DNA from: Phycisphaerae bacterium
GTDB taxonomy: Bacteria; Planctomycetota; Phycisphaerae; UBA1845; UTPLA1
Reading direction: 5' to 3'
DNA length: 64,000 bases
Assembly (NCBI GenBank): GCA_035275405.1
Contig: DATEMU010000015.1
Location: forward strand, 673,768-737,767
The notes under the pieces are model-generated. The model was not told the DNA's origin. It did not search any database and saw only the letters and a program-made list of their open reading frames with translations. Shown here one piece after another: positions 32,484 through 40,670 of this stretch; positions within the stretch are counted from its first letter, which is position 1, and each line of letters starts with the position of its first letter. The position numbers and the translations under genes are program-made.

Positions 32484-33062
32484 TTACATCCGCTTGGCGG
32501 TGCCCTTGCCTTCTTCGAGCTTCTTCATTTTCCAGGCGTCATACGTCGCCCAGGTCCATTCCATCGTGCTGCTGTCGGGGAACTTCACTTCGCCGACCCA
32601 GTGCGTGTTTTGGCCGTGCATGGGGTTGTAACCCTCGCCGGTCATCTTCCAGGTCTTGGTGGACTCGTTGTACGTCATGTCGCCATCGGCGGCCGTCCCC
32701 ATATTGTCATAATAGGCGGTCTCGTACTCCTTCTCATGCGCATCCCAGGTATAGACGCCCATGCCCATCATCTTCATTTCTTTCATTTCCTCGCAAGTCC
32801 CCTCCATCTTCTCAACGAGTACGGTGCGGTCGCATTCCCAGCCGATCGTGGAATTGCCGGTGATGTGCATGGTCTTGCCGTCGGCGCCTTTCATCTCGCC
32901 GGTCGATTGCCAGGTTCCCACCCACGACTCGAGCCGGTCGAGCTCCGCCGGGCGGGACGGCATCTTCATGGCCGAGGGGTCCATGTTTTGAGGCTTCGCG
33001 CAACCGACCGCCGCGGCGGCAGCACATAAGCCGACCGTAAGGATTCGCCAACTTCGCGTCAT
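32484..33062 (-). CDS. DUF1579-like lipoprotein
   Basis: 192 residues with a lipobox (AAAVGC, Cys21). The mature part has LDRLESWVGTWQSTGEM, VLVEKMEGTCEEMKEMKMMGMGVYTWD, YETAYYDNMGTAADGDM and a C-terminal TMEWTWATYDAWKMKKLEEG. This resembles DUF1579, a lipocalin-like beta barrel; the ligand is unknown. TAAGGAG stands seven to eight bases before the ATG. It is unusually rich in Met and Glu. Confidence 0.8.
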   Translation of the reverse strand: MTRSWRILTVGLCAAAAAVGCAKPQNMDPSAMKMPSRPAELDRLESWVGTWQSTGEMKGADGKTMHITGNSTIGWECDRTVLVEKMEGTCEEMKEMKMMGMGVYTWDAHEKEYETAYYDNMGTAADGDMTYNESTKTWKMTGEGYNPMHGQNTHWVGEVKFPDSSTMEWTWATYDAWKMKKLEEGKGTAKRM

Positions 33063-33309
33063 GGGGGTAACTCCTTAAAAAGATGGTTTGACTGAGCGCC
33101 CGGGACTCCGCGTCACGGCGCCGGTCGTCATTGAGGGCATTGTCGGGGTCGAAATCGCTGTCCGTCCTTTGCAAACGGCTGACTCGCGATGGGAAGTGTA
33201 ACACTTGTCCAGCGGAGGAAAAGAGGGTCCAAAGGCCGCGTCGAGGGGGGAATTCCACCATAGGAGGAGTCCCTTGGAGTTCGGGTCCGGCACGACGGGC
33301 CGCAAGATG

Positions 33310-33969
33310 CTACGTCAATCGTCCCGCGAAGCGATTGAGCTTGTCGGGATCGCGCCAAGGAGGCCCGTGGCCGAAGAGGACCGTCTCGGGGTTTAACGCC
33401 GCGAGCCTGCGGATCGCGTGGCGGTTGAGGGCCGCATCGACGCAGAAGAACTTGGGCGGCTCATGCAGACCGGGCAGCGTCGTAAAGAGGTTCATGCTCG
33501 TTGCTACGTCGCCGGCGATGGCCACGCGGTCGAACTCGCGGAAGAAGATGACGTGGCCCATGGTGTGACCGGGCGTCTCGATAACGCGAAAGCCGGCAAT
33601 CTCATCGCCGTCCTTGAGGACGCGGTCGACCGGGTGGGGCGGACCGGCCATCATGTTGCTGGAGAATCGAATCGCCCGGCCGGGCGGCCCCATCGGCTCG
33701 CGACCCTCCATCGCCGCGCGGTCGGCCTCGTGGCAGGCGAGCAGGCAGCGGCGCGTTTCGCAGATCGCCTTGGCGCTGCCCTGGTGATCCGGGTGAACGT
33801 GCGTCAGCGCGACGAGCTTGAGGTCAACACCATCGACCGCGCGAAGCAGCCGCTTGGCGTCCCACCGCGTACCGCAGTCGATCAGCACATCTTCGACGAG
33901 ATAGGCGTTGATCGCGTTGGGCGGGAAAGTGCATATCTGCCAGACGTTCCGGGCGACGTTACGGATCAT
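33310..33969 (-). CDS. Metallo-beta-lactamase-fold hydrolase
   Basis: About 219 residues. Zinc ligands are in THVHPDHQG (His59, His61, Asp63, His64), ETPGHTMGHV, AIAGDV and LFGHGPPW, as in the glyoxalase II-like MBL family. NAINAYLVEDVLIDCG is the usual first beta hairpin. It hydrolyses a thioester or ester of unknown kind. The ATG could be 33975 or 33969 (MSM or MIR); the frames are identical. The first overlaps the next gene's stop by four bases. Confidence 0.87.
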   Translation of the reverse strand: MIRNVARNVWQICTFPPNAINAYLVEDVLIDCGTRWDAKRLLRAVDGVDLKLVALTHVHPDHQGSAKAICETRRCLLACHEADRAAMEGREPMGPPGRAIRFSSNMMAGPPHPVDRVLKDGDEIAGFRVIETPGHTMGHVIFFREFDRVAIAGDVATSMNLFTTLPGLHEPPKFFCVDAALNRHAIRRLAALNPETVLFGHGPPWRDPDKLNRFAGRLT

Positions 33970-33971
33970 GC

Positions 33972-34544
33972 TCACCGAGTGGAAATCTCTACGCGACCTT
34001 TATCCTGGATTCGTGCAATAAAACCGCACTTCAATTCGGATCGATCACCTTCGTAATGAACGGATAACTCTGTATTTCGATCGAGGAAGCCCTGTGCGGA
34101 CACAGCGCTTAGTCCAAGGAGGCCGCGGACCCGTTTCGTAATTGTTAGACCAGGCCCGACATTGTGGAACAAGAGTTGCGGTGAGTATAGACCGCCTCCA
34201 AGTGGGTCGAAAACCTCCATATTCAATTCAATGTACCTTATCTTTTGTCTAGACTGGTTTTCAAGCGTAATTGCATGCGAGGTTAGAAAGAAAAACGCAA
34301 AGATGGCGGACAAAGAGCCTCCCGTGTAGATGGCAAGCCATTCTCGACGTCTTCTTTGGTGCTTTCCAAAGAGGATGGCTCCGGCGACAGCAGCCGCCAA
34401 AGTCAACAGCAATTCATATTCGAAGTTGAGAAATAACCCCGCGACGGCGAGCAATGCCGCTACGATAATCGCCAGTCCGATCAGCGTGTTTCGATGTGAT
34501 ACCAAGCCCACTTTGCACGTTTCACTGAATTGTGTTTTCCCCAA
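33972..34544 (-). CDS. Hypothetical membrane protein, about 190 aa
   Basis: Three N-terminal hydrophobic helices (about 21-41, 45-62, 75-90) and a C-terminal domain of about 100 residues with RQKIRYIELNMEVFDPLGG and NVGPGLTITKRVRGLLGLS. No family recognised. Base composition is clearly less GC-rich than the neighbours, which may mark recent arrival. The start is uncertain: TTG at 34544 overlaps the Fe-S gene by 23 bases, and GTG or TTG codons at 34511 and 34505 are possible. Confidence 0.55.
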   Translation of the reverse strand: MGKTQFSETCKVGLVSHRNTLIGLAIIVAALLAVAGLFLNFEYELLLTLAAAVAGAILFGKHQRRRREWLAIYTGGSLSAIFAFFFLTSHAITLENQSRQKIRYIELNMEVFDPLGGGLYSPQLLFHNVGPGLTITKRVRGLLGLSAVSAQGFLDRNTELSVHYEGDRSELKCGFIARIQDKGRVEISTR

Positions 34545-36624
34545 CAGCCTTCCACAGCAATTCCGCCACGTCGTACTGCTGCACCTCCGCGCGCTGCCGA
34601 CCCGCCAACCCGTCGATGAGCATCCGCTGGCAGAAGGGGCAGGCCGAGGCGACCATGTCGGGCTTTGTCTCCAGGAGTTGATCGGTGCGCCGCTCGTTCA
34701 CGCGCTCGCCGGTCGCGCCGGGCCGGGCGTGTTCCTCCTCCTTGAACATCTGCGCGCCGCCGGCTCCGCAGCACATCCCGCGGTCGCGAGTCTCCTTCGG
34801 CTCCAGGACCGTCAGGCCGGGAATCGCGCGGAGCACGTCGCGAGGCGGCTCATAGACTTCGTTGTAGCGGCCGAGATAGCACGAGTCGTGATAGGCCACC
34901 TTCGCATCGACGCGATGGGACGGCTTCAGCTTCCCCTCGGCCACGAGCTGCGACAAATAGGTCGAATGATGCACGACGTTGAAGTGACCGCCGAAGTCGG
35001 GGTATTCGTTGAGCAGCGTGTTGAAGCAGTGCGGGCAGGTTGTGACGATGGTTTTGGGCTTGTAGCCGTTGAGCGTCTCGACGTTGGCCTGGGCGAGCAT
35101 CTGGAAGAGAAATTCGTTGCCCGCGCGGCGAGCGGGGTCGCCGGTGCATTGTTCCTGCTCAGCGAGAATGGCGAAATCCACCCCCGCCGTCTTGAGGAGC
35201 TGCGCCGTCGCGCGGGCGATCTTCTTGGCGCGATCATCGAATGACGCCGAGCAGCCGACCCAGAAGAGCACGGCCGCGTCGGGCTTCTCGCTCATTCGCG
35301 GGATGTTCAAATCCGCCGCCCAACCCGCGCGGTCGGAGGACGGGAAGTTCCACGGATTGGAATTCGTCTCCATGCCGCGAAACGCGTTCTGCAACTCGCC
35401 GGGGAACTCGGACTTTTCCATCACCAGATTTCGGCGCATTTCGATGATCTTGTCGACGTACGTGATGAATACCGGGCATTCGGTTTCGCACGCTCCGCAG
35501 GTGGTGCACGCCCAGATTACCTCCGGCTTGATCACGTCGGGGACCAACTCCGGCAATTCCCCGTTGCCATTGCCGCCTTCCGCGCCGTCGACCACTTGGC
35601 TCGTCGAATCGGCGGGTGGAACCCGCCCTACAGCGCTCGGTCCCCCGGCGCCGGTCAATTTTTTCTCGTTCTTGTAGAGAAAATCCCGCAGATCGAGGGT
35701 CAGGTGCTTCGGCGACAGCAGCTTGCCCGTGTTCGTTGCCGGGCAGTGGTCGCTGCACCGGCCGCACTCGGTGCAGGTGTAGAAATCCAGCACGGCCTTC
35801 CACGACCATTGCTCGATGCGTTTGACGCCGAGCGTCTCTTCGCGTTCGAGCTTGCCCTCGATGTCCGGAAGGTGGGGCAGCCGGCCGCGGGGCGCGAGGC
35901 TTTGGGTGAAGACGTTGGGGATGGCCGTGATGACGTGGAAGTGTTTGGAAACGGGCAACAGGTTCAAAAAGACGAGTACGAGAATGCCATGCGTCCAGAA
36001 GCCCAGGTGGCGCAGAAAATCGAGCGCGTCGTCCGACATTCCGACGAGCGGTTTGGCCACGATCGAACCGGCGGGTTCGGCGAAATGAAACGGGACGGAA
36101 TTCGCCCCCACCGGGGCGGTCAGGGCCAGCGACGCGCCGTCGTAGAGGATGTCCGCCAGCATCATCGTGGCGATGATGAGCAGGATCAGGATGCCCTCGA
36201 AACCCTTGGAGAGCCGCGGGGGTTTGACGACGAGACGGTAATAGAAGAACACGACCGTGCCTGCGAGGACGAGCACGGCGAAGATGTCTTTCAGGACGGA
36301 GTAGATCATCCCGAGCGGCTGGTCCGCGCCGAAGAGCCAGAAATCAAAACCCTCGTCGAATCCCCGCCCCCAGAGGATCAAAGTCCGCAACAACAGAACC
36401 ATGAATCCGAGGAATATGAGTTGATGAGCGATGCCCGCCCACCAGTAGCGGCGCATGCGCTTCTGCGCGAAGGCGTATTCCCAAGTGCGGCGCAATCGTT
36501 CGCCGATTTGATCGAGCCGATTCTGCCCCGGCCCGAGTGTCATCAACCGCCAGCGGCGGCGCATCTGCGCGGCGAACAGGCCCCAGCCCGCCAGCAGCAA
36601 GAATCCCATGAAGATCGGGCTCAT
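34522..36624 (-). CDS. Membrane-bound Fe-S oxidoreductase with NarI-like, 2x4Fe-4S and CCG domains
   Basis: 700 residues. The N-terminal membrane part has about six helices (5-21, 63-82, 105-127, 145-165, 215-235) and His residues suited to heme b. A ferredoxin-like pair follows: CTECGRCSDHCP (about 279-290) and CTTCGACETECP (about 371-382). Two CCG (DUF224) domains come next, with GCSASFDD...EQEQCTGD, TCPHCFNTL, YHDSCYLGRYN and GMCCGAGGAQM. The plan resembles FadF/EtfQO-type quinone-reducing enzymes and HdrD-like proteins that pass electrons from flavoproteins to quinone. Residues about 332-340 come from an in-frame TAGGGCGGGT palindrome between the two ferredoxin motifs. Confidence 0.87.
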   Translation of the reverse strand: MSPIFMGFLLLAGWGLFAAQMRRRWRLMTLGPGQNRLDQIGERLRRTWEYAFAQKRMRRYWWAGIAHQLIFLGFMVLLLRTLILWGRGFDEGFDFWLFGADQPLGMIYSVLKDIFAVLVLAGTVVFFYYRLVVKPPRLSKGFEGILILLIIATMMLADILYDGASLALTAPVGANSVPFHFAEPAGSIVAKPLVGMSDDALDFLRHLGFWTHGILVLVFLNLLPVSKHFHVITAIPNVFTQSLAPRGRLPHLPDIEGKLEREETLGVKRIEQWSWKAVLDFYTCTECGRCSDHCPATNTGKLLSPKHLTLDLRDFLYKNEKKLTGAGGPSAVGRVPPADSTSQVVDGAEGGNGNGELPELVPDVIKPEVIWACTTCGACETECPVFITYVDKIIEMRRNLVMEKSEFPGELQNAFRGMETNSNPWNFPSSDRAGWAADLNIPRMSEKPDAAVLFWVGCSASFDDRAKKIARATAQLLKTAGVDFAILAEQEQCTGDPARRAGNEFLFQMLAQANVETLNGYKPKTIVTTCPHCFNTLLNEYPDFGGHFNVVHHSTYLSQLVAEGKLKPSHRVDAKVAYHDSCYLGRYNEVYEPPRDVLRAIPGLTVLEPKETRDRGMCCGAGGAQMFKEEEHARPGATGERVNERRTDQLLETKPDMVASACPFCQRMLIDGLAGRQRAEVQQYDVAELLWKAVGENTIQ
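35611..35631. repeat. TAGGGCGGGT palindrome inside the Fe-S oxidoreductase gene
   Basis: On the plus strand GGCGGGT GGA ACCCGCC (35611-35627) followed by CTA; on the minus strand this reads GTAGGGCGGGTTCCACCCGC. Same family as 30450 and 52628. It is translated in frame as AVGRVPPADS. Confidence 0.65.
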
Positions 36625-36758
36625 CGCCCGCGATCATAAGGAAGGGGATATCGAGCGGCAATTAAACAGAACTTGGGGTAGCAGTGGTTCCGATGCGCAA
36701 GGCCTGGCTGCTGCCAGACCGTGCCACCCATCGCGAGATCATCCCAGCCCAGCAATGA

Positions 36759-37754
36759 TCAATTCAACGGTCCCAATCCAAGATTGACGACGATCTGCGA
36801 TCCGCCGACAAAGTCCACCTTGATGTTCGGCGAACCGGCGTTGATGTCCAGCTCCTGCGAACGATTGGCGGAAAAACGGAGCGTATAGGTGCCGGCCTGG
36901 CCCACCACGAACGAGTAGCCCCCCGCCGAATTCGTGGTCTTGGACACGGCGTCGAGCGTTACGACCGACCCGTTCGCGCCCTCCCCCGCGTCGTACCGGC
37001 CGTTGGAATTGGAATCGTTGTATACGACGCCGAGCACAAAAGTAGGCGAACCCTGGGGAGTGCCATAGTCTTGCGTCTGCATGATCGAGTCGAAGTTCTG
37101 GCCGTCTTTCGTGAAGATCCCCCGGACAATTCCCACGCCCACCTCGCGAAATACGCCGCTGAGCATGGTTACCCGATGCCCGCGACCGTCGATGTCCTCG
37201 TCCACGAACAAATCTGTGTGCTCCTGCTCGACGACCTGTACCTCGTCGATGCTGCCGGTCGAGCCGCGCCAGGCCAGGTTTTCACTGGCACTGACGAACA
37301 GATATCCCGCATCGTCCATCCGCGTAAACGGCGTGACCCCCTCCGGCGAGTTATGCGCGAAATAGTCCCGCGCGATCATGTCCTGGCTGTGCGACCGGGC
37401 GGATTGCACGAGCGCCGCGTTCATCGCCAAAGGCTGCTTGGGCGTGGCGTCGATCTGTCCCGGCACGCCTTCGTCCAGCGCGATGCCCGAGGATTGCGCC
37501 TCGGCTGCCGGGCGAAGGCGGGCGCGGTTGATCCGCTCGAGCGAAAGCTGTTCCAGTATTGAAACGCTGACCGACGCGGTGGGGGTGCCGGAAGTCTGCT
37601 GACCCGCGTTTTGATCGGTGGCCCCGCCGACGGTGTTGCTTCCGGGGATTGCGGGCGGCGCGGTTTCGCACCCGGGCGACCCAAGACCGGTCGCCAGTAA
37701 CAGGCAAAAGACAATGGCCTTGATCGGCGCGGAGTGTGGCACGAATAACCCCAT
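36759..37754 (-). CDS. CAP (SCP/PR1)-domain lipoprotein with C-terminal SdrD-B-like domain
   Basis: 331 residues from ATG 37754. A hydrophobic leader ends in GLGSPGC, a possible lipobox. The CAP domain spans about 75-215: LERINRARLRP, ALVQSARSHSQDMIARDYFAHNSPEGVTPFTRMDDAGYLF, SENLAWRG, HRVTMLSGVFREVGVGI. The C-terminal 95 residues form a beta-sandwich like SdrD B or carboxypeptidase-regulatory repeats (YNDSNSNGRYDAGEGANGSVVTLD). A surface protein of unknown activity. A GTG at 37739 with GGGG upstream is an alternative start. TATACT in the minus strand near 37790 could be a -10 box. Confidence 0.82.
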   Translation of the reverse strand: MGLFVPHSAPIKAIVFCLLLATGLGSPGCETAPPAIPGSNTVGGATDQNAGQQTSGTPTASVSVSILEQLSLERINRARLRPAAEAQSSGIALDEGVPGQIDATPKQPLAMNAALVQSARSHSQDMIARDYFAHNSPEGVTPFTRMDDAGYLFVSASENLAWRGSTGSIDEVQVVEQEHTDLFVDEDIDGRGHRVTMLSGVFREVGVGIVRGIFTKDGQNFDSIMQTQDYGTPQGSPTFVLGVVYNDSNSNGRYDAGEGANGSVVTLDAVSKTTNSAGGYSFVVGQAGTYTLRFSANRSQELDINAGSPNIKVDFVGGSQIVVNLGLGPLN

Positions 37755-37910
37755 GTGAACCAATAAAAAGGCGACGTCCGACCTTTCGCATAGTATAACA
37801 TGTAGAAGCGGGCCGGGCGCAGGGATTATTCCGAATCTGCGGGCTATCCGTCCCGTTGCGAGCATTCGCGGGCTTGACGCCGTGGGGGGGGCCGCGCCTA
37901 CTGGGGGGTC

Positions 37911-38630
37911 ATGAATCGACTGCCGGCCCTGTCCATTTTCTTTCCTTGCTACAACGAGGAGGCCAACGTCGAGCGGCTGACCCGCGCGAGCGTGGAGGCG
38001 GCGCGGAAATACGCCGAGACGTTCGAGATCATCATCGTCAACGACGGCAGCAAGGACGGCACGGCCGCCCTCGCGGAGCGGCTCGCGGCGGAGACCCCGG
38101 AGGTCCGGGCGGTCCACAACAACCCCAACCTCGGCTACGGCGGAGCGGTCGCGCGAGGGCTGCGCGAGGCGCGGATGCAGTGGATCTTTTTCACCGACGG
38201 CGACGGGCAGTTCGACGTGAACGAGATCGGCAAGCTGGTGGAGCTGTTGGAGCGGTGCGACTTCGCGGTCGGCTATCGCATCAAGCGGGCGGACCCGTTC
38301 GTTCGCAAGGTGAACGCGTTCTGCTGGGGGACGCTGGTCCGCATGGTCTTCGGTCTGAAGGTCCGCGACATCGACTGCGCGTTCAAGCTCCTGCCCAAGT
38401 CGCTGATCGACTCGATCGAACTGAAAAGCACGGGCGCACTCATCAGCACGGAGCTGCTCGCCCGCGCGAAATATCGCGGGCTGCGGATCGCCGAGGTCGG
38501 CGTGAACCACTATCCCCGCGTCGCCGGCCAACAGACGGGCGCGAACATCAAGGTCATCCTCCGCGCATTCCGCGAACTCTTCAAACTCCGGAGGCATATT
38601 CGGAGCGAGGGGTTGCCTGCTAAGAGGTAA
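37911..38630 (+). CDS. Family 2 glycosyltransferase (dolichol-phosphate mannosyltransferase-like)
   Basis: 239 residues starting MNRLPALSIFFPCYNEEANV. GT-A signs: IIIVNDGSKDGT (about 40-51), NLGYGGAVARGL, and the metal-binding FTDGDGQFD (94-102), then VGYRIKRADP and DIDCAFKLL. It lacks C-terminal membrane helices. It should transfer a sugar from a nucleotide donor to a lipid carrier such as polyprenyl phosphate. Stands alone, with a short gene following after 37 bases. Confidence 0.9.
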   Translation: MNRLPALSIFFPCYNEEANVERLTRASVEAARKYAETFEIIIVNDGSKDGTAALAERLAAETPEVRAVHNNPNLGYGGAVARGLREARMQWIFFTDGDGQFDVNEIGKLVELLERCDFAVGYRIKRADPFVRKVNAFCWGTLVRMVFGLKVRDIDCAFKLLPKSLIDSIELKSTGALISTELLARAKYRGLRIAEVGVNHYPRVAGQQTGANIKVILRAFRELFKLRRHIRSEGLPAKR

Positions 38631-38667
38631 CGATCTACGATATCATGGTGGTTGAGGAGCTTGGACC

Positions 38668-38883
38668 ATGATCAACACGAAAGATTGTGATTGGTTGGCC
38701 GAACATGGGCTGGAACTTTCCGCCCTCTATCCGAATAAATGGATTGCCGTTCGCGACGGCGAGGTTATCGGCGTTGGCGACACGGTCGCGCAGGCTCACG
38801 ATCAAGCCCTAAGGCGACGCCCGGAGCGCGACTTTATCCTCGAACAGATCAACCTCGACGTGGACATTCCGCATGTTGAGTAG
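38668..38883 (+). CDS. DUF5678-like small protein
   Basis: 71 residues: DWLAEHGLELSALYPNKWIAVRDGEVIGVGDTVAQAHDQALRR matches the short DUF5678 fold (a protein that carries a conserved WIAV.DGEVIG motif) common in bacteria with many toxin-antitoxin loci. GAGGAG precedes the ATG by about nine bases. Function unknown; some relatives sit next to retropepsin-like genes, but none is here. Confidence 0.75.
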   Translation: MINTKDCDWLAEHGLELSALYPNKWIAVRDGEVIGVGDTVAQAHDQALRRRPERDFILEQINLDVDIPHVE

Positions 38884-38905
38884 CAAGTGGGCGTTCGCTC
38901 ACAGT

Positions 38906-39493
38906 TCAGATTGAACTGACGCGTGAAACCGCGATGCACTGCACCACCATACCCGTGCGATTTGGGCCGGGTGGGTATGCAACAAAGTCAAGCTCGAAAA
39001 GCGGTTTCTTCGAATCTGGATACAACGATAGATAAATCCCGATCGGTTCAACGGCATCGTAGCTATACCGTCTATCAGATTGTACTTTCACGAGTTCGGA
39101 GCAAAGTTTCACGCAATCACGTTGTGCGACAATATCGTCGAAGTCAATTGTCGCTTTCCGTAATGATGAATGAGATTCCGAGATACCCGTCAGGCAGTAG
39201 CGGGGAATCGCGCCGTGTGGAACCACCGAGTCACAATCGAGCGTATCATCGATGACAAACGTTACGCCTGGCAAAGCCTGGATCTCATTTTCTGAAAGGT
39301 ACGCGCACTGATTTGCAACCAAAAAGATGGCCAAACGGTTACGAAGAAGCTCGTGAAGTGGATCGAAAGACGGCGCAATTATGAATGGTGCAACCCCAAA
39401 ACTCAACGGCCGGACACAGGATGAAGCGGTCGCTAGCAGAATTATTCCTGCCGCCAAAACGGCTGCCCTACGAATTCGCCCTCGGGTAATCAT
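38906..39493 (-). CDS. Hypothetical lipoprotein, 195 aa
   Basis: A signal with lipobox ATASSC (about Cys26) heads the protein. The rest has no motif that I recognise; it contains several Cys (QCAYLSENE, DCDSVV, RDCVKLC). Base composition is lower in GC than the neighbours, like the gene at 33972. No operon partner. Frame, ATG and signal are all plausible. Confidence 0.55.
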   Translation of the reverse strand: MITRGRIRRAAVLAAGIILLATASSCVRPLSFGVAPFIIAPSFDPLHELLRNRLAIFLVANQCAYLSENEIQALPGVTFVIDDTLDCDSVVPHGAIPRYCLTGISESHSSLRKATIDFDDIVAQRDCVKLCSELVKVQSDRRYSYDAVEPIGIYLSLYPDSKKPLFELDFVAYPPGPNRTGMVVQCIAVSRVSSI

Positions 39494-39546
39494 GTGTCAT
39501 CATGATTAACGGGACAACGGCTTGGTGCTTACAGTAGAAAATGCGA

Positions 39547-40581
39547 TTACGTCACGCTGTTCCGCGCCGTCTTCGCAATAAACTGATGCGGATACGTCGG
39601 CAACGGCTCGCTCACTTCGTCCAGGCGCTTCCACTGTTCCGGCGAGACCTTCACCGCGCATGCCGCGAGGGCCGACTTCCACTGTTCCAGCGACTTCGGG
39701 CCGATGATCACGCTGCTCACCATCGGTCGGCCCAGCACCCACGCCGTCGCCAGCGTCGCGGGCGTCGTCTCGCACTCCCGCGCGACCGCCTTCACTGCAT
39801 CGACGATGTCCAGGTTCCGCTCGTTCACGAACTGCTTCCGCCAGGCATTGGCCGCGTCGGCCGTTTCGCCGAAGCGCGAATCCCTCGGCCCCTTTAGGTC
39901 GCGGCCGTACTTGCCGGAGAGCACGCCGCCGCCCAGCGGGCTCCAGGGCAGCAGGCCGATGCCGTATTTCTCGCAGACCGGCACGACGGCGCGCTCGATG
40001 TCGCGGCAGATGAGGCTGTACTGCATCTGCGCCGTGACGAACGGCTCCCACTGATGGCGGATGCAGAGCTGCCGCGATTCGGCGATGTGCCAGGCGTCGA
40101 AGTTGGACAAGCCGACGTAGCGGACCTTGCCGCTGCGGACGAAGTCGTTCAGCGTACTGAGCGTCTCTTCGATCGGCGTCACGTTGTCCCAGCAGTGCAC
40201 CTGGTACAGGTCGATATAGTCCGTCTTGAGCCGGCGGAGGCTATCGTGCAGCGCCGCCGTCAGGTGCCGCCGCGACGAGCCCGTCGCGTTCTCATGCTCC
40301 GGCGGATCGCCGAACTTCTTGACGACGGGGAAATGCCCCTTGGTCGCGACAATGACGCGGTCGCGCCGACCGGCGATGGCCTGCGCGCAGATTTCCTCGC
40401 TGACGCCCTTGCTGTACACGTCGGCCGTGTCGATGAAATTGCCGCCCGCGTCGAAGTAGGCCTTGAAGATCGGCAGGCTTGCCGCCGCGTCGATGCCCCA
40501 ATCGGCCATGCCGAAATTCATCGTGCCGAGGCACAGTTCGGAGACATAGACGCCGGTGTTGCCGAGTTTGCGGAGCTTCAT
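39547..40581 (-). CDS. Aldo/keto reductase
   Basis: 344 residues from ATG 40581 (GGAGGG eight bases upstream). MKLRKLGNTGVYVSELCLGTMNFG starts the barrel. The tetrad is visible: DTADVY (Asp, Tyr), IVATKGH (Lys) and YQVHCWD (His). RYVGLSNF, WSPLGGGVLSGKYG and SVIIGPKSLEQW are family marks. It uses NADPH to reduce an aldehyde or ketone of unknown identity. A longer frame to 40647 runs beyond the ribosome site. Confidence 0.93.
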   Translation of the reverse strand: MKLRKLGNTGVYVSELCLGTMNFGMADWGIDAAASLPIFKAYFDAGGNFIDTADVYSKGVSEEICAQAIAGRRDRVIVATKGHFPVVKKFGDPPEHENATGSSRRHLTAALHDSLRRLKTDYIDLYQVHCWDNVTPIEETLSTLNDFVRSGKVRYVGLSNFDAWHIAESRQLCIRHQWEPFVTAQMQYSLICRDIERAVVPVCEKYGIGLLPWSPLGGGVLSGKYGRDLKGPRDSRFGETADAANAWRKQFVNERNLDIVDAVKAVARECETTPATLATAWVLGRPMVSSVIIGPKSLEQWKSALAACAVKVSPEQWKRLDEVSEPLPTYPHQFIAKTARNSVT

Positions 40582-40670
40582 CGTATACGCCCTCCAAATA
40601 AAACGGCCGAAGCCACCGTGGCGACGAATTCCATTGTCGGCGACCACCGGGCAAATGCAATCCGCGGCCG

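Noticed and set aside
37755..38597. Upstream extension of the CAP-domain gene to 38597
   Set aside because: The extension is the reverse strand of the glycosyltransferase gene; the lipoprotein leader sets the start near 37754.
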